Assembly: GCA_009843585.1 (NCBI GenBank)
Contig: VYDC01000195.1
Coordinates: forward strand, 1 to 6,172
Source of the DNA: Chloroflexota bacterium
GTDB lineage: Bacteria > Chloroflexota > Dehalococcoidia > UBA2979
DNA: 6,172 bases
Reading direction: 5' to 3'
Part shown: piece by piece, positions 1 to 5,361 of the stretch
How positions within the stretch are numbered: position 1 is the stretch's first letter
How the letters are laid out: each line of letters starts with the position of its first letter
Notes under the pieces: generated by a model
The model's database searches: none
Seen by the model: the letters and a program-made list of their open reading frames with translations, nothing else
Told to the model about the DNA's origin: nothing
Program-made: the position numbers and the translations under genes

Positions 1-16
1 CGCTCTCCTGCGTCAT
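1..16 (-). CDS. Possible start of a leftward gene (first five codons only)
   Basis: An ATG at 16-14 on the minus strand opens a frame reading Met-Thr-Gln-Glu-Ser before the window ends. It is preceded by a strong purine-rich Shine-Dalgarno stretch (GGGAGGGGG, 33-25) with 8 bases to the ATG, and by a promoter-like pair of hexamers further upstream. The purine run resembles those before the clear genes at 187 and 4438. Five codons are far too few to identify a product. The call rests only on start signals and on the absence of a better explanation for the left edge; the gene would be divergent from the acetamidase gene. Confidence 0.35.
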
Positions 17-41
17 GCGCCGCGCCCCCTCCCGCGAGCCG

Positions 42-69
42 ACCATACGGGAGGCGGACGTGAGGGCAA
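42..69 (-). promoter_or_regulatory. Candidate leftward promoter
   Basis: On the minus strand TTGCCC (69-64) and TATGGT (47-42) are separated by 16 bases; each matches the sigma-70-type consensus at four of six positions. Transcription would begin at about position 35, just before the Shine-Dalgarno at 33-25 and the ATG at 16. The geometry is consistent but the matches are modest, so this is a weak prediction. Confidence 0.25.
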
Positions 70-172
70 CCCGCAGGGGGCGTGGAGCGACGGCCCGCCG
101 ACATGCCGGGGAGGCCCGCACCCTGTTAGATAGCCGGGCACCGCCGCTCGCCCGCCGCGGGGCGCGCTCACC
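70..172. other. Non-coding spacer upstream of the acetamidase gene
   Basis: I find no gene in this stretch. In the acetamidase frame a TAG at 127-129 closes the reading frame, and there is no ATG, GTG or TTG in frame between it and 187. The only A/T-richer patch is around 124-133 (TTAGAT at 126-131 could be a -10), but no acceptable -35 hexamer lies 16-19 bases before it. A promoter for the rightward gene presumably lies here but cannot be placed. Confidence 0.5.
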
Positions 173-179
173 GGGAGGG
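173..179 (+). promoter_or_regulatory. Ribosome binding site fixing the GTG start at 187
   Basis: GGGAGGG ends 7 bases before the GTG at 187. Together with the in-frame TAG at 127-129 and the lack of any start codon between, it makes 187 the only reasonable start for the acetamidase gene. Confidence 0.75.
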
Positions 180-186
180 AACGGCC

Positions 187-1131
187 GTGACTCCTCGTCC
201 CCACCACACGATCCACGCCTCGGAGCACCACCTGGGGTGGGACAACTCGCTTCCGCCCGTGCGCCGCGTGCGCCCCGGCGAGAGCGCCGAGCTCGAGATC
301 CTCGACGCCTCGGGCGGCCAGATCCGCCCGGACACCACCGTCCGGGAGCTGGCGGGACTCGACTTCTCCCGCGTGAACCCCGTGACCGGCCCGCTCTTCG
401 TCGAGGGCGCCGAGCCCGGCGACGCGCTGCGGATCACCGCGCTCGACATCGCTCCGTCGGGCTGGGGCTGGACGGCGAACATCCCGGGCTTCGGCCTCCT
501 CGCCGACGACTTCCCCGAGCCGGCCCTCCACCTGTGGAGCTACGACGCGCAGGCGCTCGCGCCGGCGATGTACCAGCCGGGAGGTCGGGTGCCGCTCCGG
601 CCCTTCATGGGAACGATCGGCGTGGCGCCCGCCGAGCCGGGCACGCACAGCGTCGTCCCGCCCCGCCGGGTCGGCGGCAACATGGACATCCGCGACCTCG
701 GCACGGGCAGCGTGCTCGAGCTCCCCGTCGAGGTGCCCGGCGCGCTGCTCTCCGTCGGGGACACCCACGCGGCACAGGGCGACGGGGAGGTCTGCGGCAC
801 CGCGATCGAGAGCCCGATGCGGGTCGTGCTGCGGGTCGATCTCCTCAAGGGGGCCGGGATCGCCTCGCCGCGCTACGAGACCGCGGGCCCCGTCAGCCGC
901 CACGTCGACGCCCGCGGCTATCTCGTGACGACCGGCATCGGCCCCGATCTGATGGAGGGAGCGCGCGCCGCCGTGCGGGCGATGATCGATCTGCTGGGAA
1001 GCCGGCACGGCCTCTCGGCGGTCGATGCCTACATGCTCCTCAGCGTCTGCGCCGACCTCCGCATACTCGAGATCGTCGACCAGCCCCACTGGGTGGTCGG
1101 GCTCGCCTTCCCGCGGGTCGTCTTCGAGTAG
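187..1131 (+). CDS. Acetamidase/formamidase family protein
   Basis: This 314-residue protein belongs to the FmdA/AmdA family (Pfam PF03069), whose members hydrolyse short amides such as formamide or acetamide to the acid and ammonia. Family landmarks appear in order: HLGWDN near residues 15-20, TGPLFVEGAEPGD (67-79), the wGWT-type turn and GFGLLADDF (101-109), PFMGTIGVAPAEPG (139-152), GGNMDIRDL (163-171), the signature GDTHAAQGDGEVCGTAIE (191-208) whose Asp, His and Glu residues probably form the metal/active site, and LLSVCADLRI (284-293). The length suits the shorter bacterial branch (about 300 residues) rather than the roughly 400-residue formamidases. No signal peptide or membrane segment is seen, so it is probably cytoplasmic. 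It starts with GTG and ends in TAG. It stands alone on its strand and converges on the reductase gene. Family assignment is firm; the amide substrate is unknown and no amide transporter or urease genes are in view. Confidence 0.93.
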   Translation: MTPRPHHTIHASEHHLGWDNSLPPVRRVRPGESAELEILDASGGQIRPDTTVRELAGLDFSRVNPVTGPLFVEGAEPGDALRITALDIAPSGWGWTANIPGFGLLADDFPEPALHLWSYDAQALAPAMYQPGGRVPLRPFMGTIGVAPAEPGTHSVVPPRRVGGNMDIRDLGTGSVLELPVEVPGALLSVGDTHAAQGDGEVCGTAIESPMRVVLRVDLLKGAGIASPRYETAGPVSRHVDARGYLVTTGIGPDLMEGARAAVRAMIDLLGSRHGLSAVDAYMLLSVCADLRILEIVDQPHWVVGLAFPRVVFE

Positions 1132-1149
1132 CCCCCCGGGCCAGGGGGC
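1131..1149. terminator. Possible hairpin between convergent genes
   Basis: GCCCCC (1131-1136) can pair with GGGGGC (1144-1149) around a 7-base loop, and an overlapping palindrome GGGCGCCC follows at 1146-1153. It sits in the 23-bp gap between the acetamidase stop and the reductase stop, where a bidirectional terminator would be useful. There is no T-run on either strand, and such GC pairings arise easily in this composition, so the call is weak. Confidence 0.3.
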
Positions 1150-1154
1150 GCCCG

Positions 1155-1907
1155 TCAGCGGCGGACGCGGTAGCGGAGGTAGAGCTCGCCGGTCCCGGCA
1201 TTCGCGTGCGCCGAGACGAGATCGAGCGTCCGCAGCCCCTCCCTGGTGGGCGCGACGCGGCCCTCGATCGCGGCCGGGACGCCGCCGCCGCCCGCGAGCC
1301 GCGCGGCGAGCGTCAGGAAGTACTCGTCTATGAGGCCCCGGTCGAAGAAGGCGCCGTTCAGCCGGGGCCCGCCCTCGACCAGGAGGAGCTCCGCACCGAG
1401 CGACTCGCGCATGTGGCGCACCATCGCGGGAAGCGGATCGCTCGCGGGCAACACCTCGAGCGGACGGCCGGTCGCCTGAAGAGCGGACCGGCGCTCCGGG
1501 GGGGCCGCGTCGGAGAGGTAGACCACCGCCCGGAAGTCGCGGGCGGAGAAGAACTCGCTGGCGAGCGGCAGATCGCCCGTCGAGCTCAGGACGGCCGCCA
1601 CCGGGAGCGGCTCCCGCCCGCGCCGCCGGCGGCGCTCCTCGAGCTCGGGAACGCCGAGGCGGGAGGAGCTCCCCGAGACGCGCAGCGTGCCGGCGCCGTT
1701 GAGGACGACGTCGGCGTGCGAGCGCAGCTCCCGCATCAGGCGGCGGTCGGTCGGGGAGCCGAGCCCCCCCTCGTCGCCCTCGACGACGACCTTCCCGTCC
1801 GCCGAGCTCACCATGTTGGTGACGATGTAGGGGCGGCCGGGAGGGGCGTCAGGGAAGGTCAGATCCCGGTAGTCCGGCCCGGCCGCGCCCCCCGAGGTGA
1901 GCTGCAT
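1155..1907 (-). CDS. RibD C-terminal domain (dihydrofolate reductase-like) family reductase
   Basis: This 250-residue protein is a stand-alone RibD_C domain (Pfam PF01872), the NAD(P)H-dependent reductase fold shared by the pyrimidine reductase of riboflavin synthesis and by dihydrofolate reductase. Evidence: NMVSSADGKV (residues 31-40), the segment LGSPTDRRLMRELRSHAD (49-66) followed by VVLNGAGTLR (67-76), and LLLVEGGPRLNGAFFDRGL (174-192) with the DEYFLTLAARLAGG stretch just after (194-207), equivalent to the family's VEGG nucleotide-binding turn and DE-l-l-t-l motif. There is no deaminase domain, so it is not a complete bifunctional RibD. An arginine-rich loop (about 91-98) sits between the halves. 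The ATG at 1907 has a GGGGG ribosome binding site (1916-1912 on the minus strand). The gene lies 24 bases after the CoA-transferase stop and is probably cotranscribed with it. It could serve riboflavin synthesis or act on another substrate; many actinobacterial paralogues have no known role. Confidence 0.88.
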   Translation of the reverse strand: MQLTSGGAAGPDYRDLTFPDAPPGRPYIVTNMVSSADGKVVVEGDEGGLGSPTDRRLMRELRSHADVVLNGAGTLRVSGSSSRLGVPELEERRRRRGREPLPVAAVLSSTGDLPLASEFFSARDFRAVVYLSDAAPPERRSALQATGRPLEVLPASDPLPAMVRHMRESLGAELLLVEGGPRLNGAFFDRGLIDEYFLTLAARLAGGGGVPAAIEGRVAPTREGLRTLDLVSAHANAGTGELYLRYRVRR

Positions 1908-1931
1908 CTCGTCCCCCGCCCCGGCTGCGGC

Positions 1932-4349
1932 CTACGACCAGGTCGGGGCCGGCATCGTCGGCACGTCCTCGAGCGCCCCCGCGGCGCGCAGGCGCGCCCG
2001 CTCCGCCTCGTCGGCGCCGAGATACTCGGCGAGCACGGCGTCGTTGTGCTCGGCGAAGAGCGGCGGCGCGAAGGGGCGGACCGGCGTGCGTGAGAACCGC
2101 CACGGGACGCCGTCCCAGGGGTAGACCCCCACCTTCGGGTGCACGTAGTGCTGGAAGTAGCCGCGCTCGAAGAGGTGGGGGTCGGAGAGGATCTCCCAGT
2201 TCGCGAGCACGGGTCCGGCGGGCACCCCCGCCGCCTGCAGCCTCCGCGTCGCCTCCTGGTGATCGAAGAGCGCCGCCCACGAGGCGATCGCCTCGTCGAT
2301 CTCGTCGTGCGCCGCCTGCCGCGCGGCGGCCGTCCGGTAGCGGCCGGCCAGCTCGGGGCGGCCGATGGTCTCGCACAGCGCCTCCCACTGCCGCTCGTCC
2401 TCGACCGCCAGCGCCAGCCAGCCATCCGGCCCGACGGTGCGGTAGGCGCCCTGGGGGGCGCGCCGGGGCGAGCGGTTCGACTGCGGCCCCGGCGCCGCGC
2501 CCCCGAGCCGGTATTCCATCAGCGAGTCGACCGAGAAGAGCACGCCGGAGTCGAGCAGCGTCGTCACGACGTAGTCGCCCCCCGCGCCGCGCTCCCGGGC
2601 GAGCAGCGCCGCCACCGTCGCGAGGAGCCCGAGCGCGCCGGTGATCGGGTCGGCGTAGAACGAGCCCGTCGCCTGCAGCTCCTCCGGCCCGTAGCCGGTC
2701 GTGGCGACGAGCCCGCTCGAGGCCTCGATGTTCGAGCCGTATGCGGTGTAGTTCATCTCCGGGCCGCGCTGGCCGAAGCCCGGCATCGAGCACATGACGA
2801 TGCGCGGGTTGCGCTCCGCGATCGCCTCGTACGTCAGCCCCAGGTTCGGCATGACCCGCGCCGCGAAGTTCTCGATGAGCACGTCGGCGTGCTCGACCAG
2901 GCGGAGCAGCGTCTCGCGCCCCTCCGGATTGCGCAGATCCAGCCCCACGGCGCGCTTGCTGCGGTTCAGGAGATTGAAGGAGCCGGCCCGGTTGTACCAG
3001 TCGTTCCACCACTCGCCGTGCGGCGGGTGGTTGTCGCGCGCCGCCGGGCGCGCGGCGGTCTCCACCTTGACGACGTCGGCGCCGAGATCCCCGAGGTTGC
3101 GCGCGGCGACCGGGCCGGACCAGTTCGAGGTGACGTCGAGCACGCGCAGGCCGGAGAAGGGGAGCTCTCCGGCGAGCTCGGGGTGGGGAGCGGGGGGCCA
3201 CGGCCCCGCCTCGACGCGCGTGCCGGCGTCGGCGTCCAGGAGCGGCGCACCCCGGCGCGGCCCGACGGGCCCGCTGCGGAGCTCCCACGGCGATCCCGCG
3301 AGCTCGAGAGAGCCGGCGAGCGGGTGCTCGACCGTGCGCCAGAACCCCCGCTCGCGCAGCCCCGGCGCGCGCTCGAGGTCGGCGGCGTCGTTGACGGGGG
3401 TGACGTTCAGCCTGAGCGTCTGCGCGCGCTCGTAGACCTCCTGCTTCGGGTGCCCGCTCGCCCACGCCTCGAACATCGCGCGCAGCTCCGGGACGGCCTC
3501 CCGCCACAGCGCCCCGTCCTGAGAGGCCTCGATCCAGCGCGGGTCGTCGACCAGCTCGAAGCGCTCGATGAGGACGAAGAGCTCGAGCGCCGGCCGGGGC
3601 GCCATCCAGTAGACGTAGCCGTCCTGACAGCGGATCAGCGTCGACCCGAGCCGCTCCTGCACCATCCCCTTGTGCGTCCAGAGCGTGGTCAGCCAGCAGT
3701 GCGCGCTCAGCATCGACTCCAGCGTCGAGACGTCGACGTGCTGGCCCGAGCCGGTGCGGCGCGCGTGCCAGAGCGCGATGGCGGCGCCGAGGGCGAGCTG
3801 CATCCCGGCGTGCAGCTCCCCCTGGAAGCCCGGCACCATCAGCGGGGGTCGCCCGGGCTCCCCGCAGAAGTACATGTAGCCGCCCATCGCGTAGTCGACG
3901 ATCTCGCTCGAGCGCCGCGTCGCGTAGGGGCCGTCCTGCCCGAACGGCGTGTGCGAGGCGTAGACGAGCCGCGGGAAGCGGCGGGCCAGGCTCGCGTAGT
4001 CGAGGCCGCGCCGCTCCATCTCGCCCGGCACCGCGCTCTCCAGGAAGATCTCGGCGCCGGCGAGCAGGTCGAGCAGGCGCCGCCTGTCCGTCTCGTCGTC
4101 GAGATCGAGGACCACGCTCTCCTTCCCGGCGCCGAGCGCGAGGTGCAGGCCTCCCAGCTCGCGCGAGGGCTCCCCGCGGGGCGCGAAGGGGCCCAGCGCG
4201 CGCAGGCTGTCTCCGCCGGGCGGCTCGACCTTCACGACGCGCGCGCCGAGATCGCAGAGCAGCCGCGAGGCGTGGCCCCCGGCCACCCCCTCGCTCGCGT
4301 CGACCACGACGAGCCCGGACAGCGGGCCCGAAGACGTCCCTGTCACCAC
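1932..4349 (-). CDS. Two-unit fused CaiB/BaiF family III CoA-transferase
   Basis: This 805-residue protein contains two family III CoA-transferase units (Pfam PF02515), about residues 8-385 and 397-800; typical members have one unit of about 400. Such enzymes move CoA from an acyl-CoA donor to a carboxylic acid. Each half repeats the fold's landmarks: an opening SGLVVVDAS / SGLRVLDVT, a DLGARVVKVE / DLGADVVKVE segment (33-42, 422-430), a Leu-Asp-Leu strand followed by a helix, a GL-Y motif before RLVYAS / RIVMCS (127-132, 516-521), then FGQDGP / FGQRGP. The catalytic aspartate of formyl-CoA transferase lies four residues before a conserved Gly; here that place is Asp567 in the second half but Glu178 in the first. 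The second half also keeps the classic C-terminal features (QGAYRTVGPDGWLALAV, 633-649), while the first is more divergent. No signal peptide is seen. The GTG at 4349 follows GGGGGGAG by 6 bases; a second GTG at 4346 is an equally possible start. DddD, which converts dimethylsulfoniopropionate, is a known double-unit member, but nothing here shows that substrate. Family firm; reaction unknown. Confidence 0.92.
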   Translation of the reverse strand: MVTGTSSGPLSGLVVVDASEGVAGGHASRLLCDLGARVVKVEPPGGDSLRALGPFAPRGEPSRELGGLHLALGAGKESVVLDLDDETDRRRLLDLLAGAEIFLESAVPGEMERRGLDYASLARRFPRLVYASHTPFGQDGPYATRRSSEIVDYAMGGYMYFCGEPGRPPLMVPGFQGELHAGMQLALGAAIALWHARRTGSGQHVDVSTLESMLSAHCWLTTLWTHKGMVQERLGSTLIRCQDGYVYWMAPRPALELFVLIERFELVDDPRWIEASQDGALWREAVPELRAMFEAWASGHPKQEVYERAQTLRLNVTPVNDAADLERAPGLRERGFWRTVEHPLAGSLELAGSPWELRSGPVGPRRGAPLLDADAGTRVEAGPWPPAPHPELAGELPFSGLRVLDVTSNWSGPVAARNLGDLGADVVKVETAARPAARDNHPPHGEWWNDWYNRAGSFNLLNRSKRAVGLDLRNPEGRETLLRLVEHADVLIENFAARVMPNLGLTYEAIAERNPRIVMCSMPGFGQRGPEMNYTAYGSNIEASSGLVATTGYGPEELQATGSFYADPITGALGLLATVAALLARERGAGGDYVVTTLLDSGVLFSVDSLMEYRLGGAAPGPQSNRSPRRAPQGAYRTVGPDGWLALAVEDERQWEALCETIGRPELAGRYRTAAARQAAHDEIDEAIASWAALFDHQEATRRLQAAGVPAGPVLANWEILSDPHLFERGYFQHYVHPKVGVYPWDGVPWRFSRTPVRPFAPPLFAEHNDAVLAEYLGADEAERARLRAAGALEDVPTMPAPTWS

Positions 4350-4370
4350 CAGACGCTCCCCCCGGGTGCG

Positions 4371-4398
4371 TGCGGGCCGGACGGTATCATCGCCCGCA
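4371..4398. promoter_or_regulatory. Perfect 7-bp inverted repeat, possible operator
   Basis: TGCGGGC (4371-4377) and GCCCGCA (4392-4398) are exact reverse complements separated by 14 bases. Their centres are 21 bp apart, two turns of the helix, so both arms face the same side of the DNA as in operators for dimeric repressors. The -10-like TATCAT lies in the middle, so a bound dimer could control transcription in both directions. No regulator gene is in view, and GC-rich arms of this size can occur by chance. Confidence 0.3.
4385..4390 (+). promoter_or_regulatory. Candidate -10 element for the DUF3052 gene
   Basis: TATCAT matches TATAAT at five of six positions and is one of the few A/T-rich spots in the spacer. 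It would place transcription initiation at about 4397, some 40 bases before the ATG at 4438. I see no recognisable -35 hexamer at the expected distance (around 4362-4367), so the promoter is only tentative. Confidence 0.3.
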
Positions 4399-4437
4399 GC
4401 GCCGGTCGAAGGGCGGGACTGAGCGGGGGAGGGAGCG

Positions 4438-4863
4438 ATGGCGGGCTACTCCGGGACGCCGCTTCCCCGCAAGCTCGGCATCCGGCCCGGCGCGCGCCTG
4501 GCGCTCGTCGGCGCCCCCGAGGGCTTCGAGCGGACGCTCGGCCCGCTCCCGGAGGGGGTGCGCGTCGCGCGGCCCGGCCGCGGGCACGCCGACGTCGCCG
4601 TCTACTTCGCCCGGGAGCGGCGCGCGCTCGAGCGGCGCATCGCCTCGCTCGAACGACGCATCGAGCCCGACGGCGCGCTCTGGGTCGCCTGGCCGAAGCG
4701 CGCCTCCCGCGTCCCGACCGACATGAGCGAGGACGTGGTGCGCGACGTCGCCCTGCCCCGGGGGCTGGTCGACAACAAGGTCTGCGCCATCGACGAGACC
4801 TGGTCGGGGCTGCGGCTCGTCGTGAGGTCGGAGCTCCGCGCCGCCCGGGCGCCGGGCCCCTAG
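4438..4863 (+). CDS. DUF3052 family protein
   Basis: This 141-residue protein matches DUF3052, a small family common in actinobacteria and without an established function. Recognisable segments are AGYSGTPLPRKLGI at the amino terminus (2-15), a central ADVAVYF strand (51-57), LWVAWPKRAS (81-90), VPTDMSEDVVRDVALPRGL (92-110) and the hallmark VDNKVCAIDETWSGLRLVVR (111-130). Between the strand and the WPK motif is an amphipathic helix with a duplicated LERRI (64-68 and 71-75) whose Leu/Ile spacing of 4-3-4 suits a short coiled coil. It is soluble, with no signal or membrane segment. The ATG at 4438 is decided by GGGGGAGGGAG just upstream and by an in-frame TGA at 4420-4422. Its stop overlaps that of the LOG-like gene on the other strand. 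The gene is monocistronic in this window and diverges from the CoA-transferase gene. Family confident; role unknown. Confidence 0.9.
   Translation: MAGYSGTPLPRKLGIRPGARLALVGAPEGFERTLGPLPEGVRVARPGRGHADVAVYFARERRALERRIASLERRIEPDGALWVAWPKRASRVPTDMSEDVVRDVALPRGLVDNKVCAIDETWSGLRLVVRSELRAARAPGP
4860..4863. other. CTAG palindrome shared by two convergent stop codons
   Basis: The plus-strand stop TAG (4861-4863) of the DUF3052 gene and the minus-strand stop TAG (4862-4860) of the LOG-like gene lie in the same four-base palindrome CTAG. The two genes therefore overlap by four bases, with no space for a terminator between them; any terminator for one must lie inside the other. Confidence 0.95.
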
Positions 4864-5360
4864 CCGCCCCGCCCGCGGGCGGCGAGCCGCTCGCAGGCGT
4901 CGACGGCCTCCCGCGCGCTCTGAACCCGGAGCACCGGCGCCTCGCGCCCCGCGCCGTCGCGGAGCTCCCAGCTCCCCAGCGCGACGATCGGGCGCCCCGC
5001 GATGAGCCCGAAGGCGATCTCGGAGAGGGTCCCGTAGGAGCCGTCCACCGCCACCAGCGCCTCGGCCGTGCGCGCGATGATCGTGTTGCGCGCGAAGCCG
5101 AGCCCGGTCACGACCGGGACGTCGACGAACTCGTTGGCGTCGCGCGCGTCGTCGCCGGGGAGGATGCCGACGGTGAGCCCGCCCGTCTCGCGGGCGCCCC
5201 GGCAGGCCTCGCGCATGACGCCGCCGCGTCCGCCGCAGACGAGCGTGTGCCCGCGGGCGCCGAGCTCGCGCCCGACCTCGTAGGCGAGCTCCGCGTGCAC
5301 CTCGTCGGCCTGCTCGCCGCCGATCACGCCGACGACGAGCCCCTCCCGGTCCCCGGCCAC
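4860..5360 (-). CDS. TIGR00725/LOG-like nucleotide-binding fold protein
   Basis: This 166-residue protein has the Rossmann-like fold of the LOG (cytokinin riboside monophosphate phosphoribohydrolase) / DprA / MoCo-carrier superfamily and best resembles the TIGR00725 group. Segments: VVGVIGG (9-15), TLVCGGRGGVMREACRGA (39-56), GLTVGILPGDD (61-71), ANEFVDVPVVTGLGFARN (75-92), ALVAVDGSYGTLSEIAFGL (101-119) and GRPIVAL (122-128). In true LOG enzymes the phosphate-binding turn reads PGGxGTxxE; here it is VDGSYGTLSE, keeping Gly-Thr and Glu114 but lacking the Pro-Gly-Gly. Arg91 is retained. Old annotations as lysine decarboxylase for this fold are considered misleading. The GTG at 5360 lies one base after the stop of the upstream amidohydrolase, with GGGGG 6 bases before it, so translation is probably coupled. 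The product is likely cytoplasmic. A phosphoribohydrolase or nucleotide-binding role is inference. Confidence 0.87.
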   Translation of the reverse strand: MAGDREGLVVGVIGGEQADEVHAELAYEVGRELGARGHTLVCGGRGGVMREACRGARETGGLTVGILPGDDARDANEFVDVPVVTGLGFARNTIIARTAEALVAVDGSYGTLSEIAFGLIAGRPIVALGSWELRDGAGREAPVLRVQSAREAVDACERLAARGRGG

Positions 5361-5361
5361 G

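Larger units (their letters stand above)
4350..4437. promoter_or_regulatory. Divergent promoter region between CoA-transferase and DUF3052 genes
   Basis: These 88 bases separate the starts of two divergent genes and must hold promoters for both. Visible elements are the two ribosome binding sites (GGGGGGAG, 4363-4356 minus; GGGGGAGGGAG, 4425-4435 plus), a -10-like TATCAT at 4385-4390 on the plus strand, and a perfect inverted repeat at 4371-4398. On the minus strand TTCGAC (4410-4405) and GATACC (4388-4383), 16 bases apart, are a poor promoter match. No gene fits here. Confidence 0.55.

Noticed and set aside
98..132. CCGACA and TTAGAT/TAGATA as a promoter for the acetamidase gene
   Set aside because: The spacer is 22-23 bases, too long for a standard promoter, and no better -35 element is present.
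114..139. Inverted repeat GCCCG-N16-CGGGC upstream of the acetamidase gene
   Set aside because: Five-base GC arms are expected by chance in this composition; the 21-bp centre spacing is suggestive but not enough.
149..164. CGCCC/GGGCG hairpin just before the acetamidase ribosome binding site, as a riboswitch or attenuator
   Set aside because: It is a short GC stem with no conserved aptamer features and no supporting second structure.
1155..1907. Complete bifunctional RibD or a canonical dihydrofolate reductase
   Set aside because: There is no zinc-binding deaminase domain, and the motifs fit the RibD_C family rather than the FolA family.
4860..5360. Lysine decarboxylase
   Set aside because: This label attaches to the LOG fold by historical annotation; the protein has no pyridoxal-phosphate decarboxylase features.
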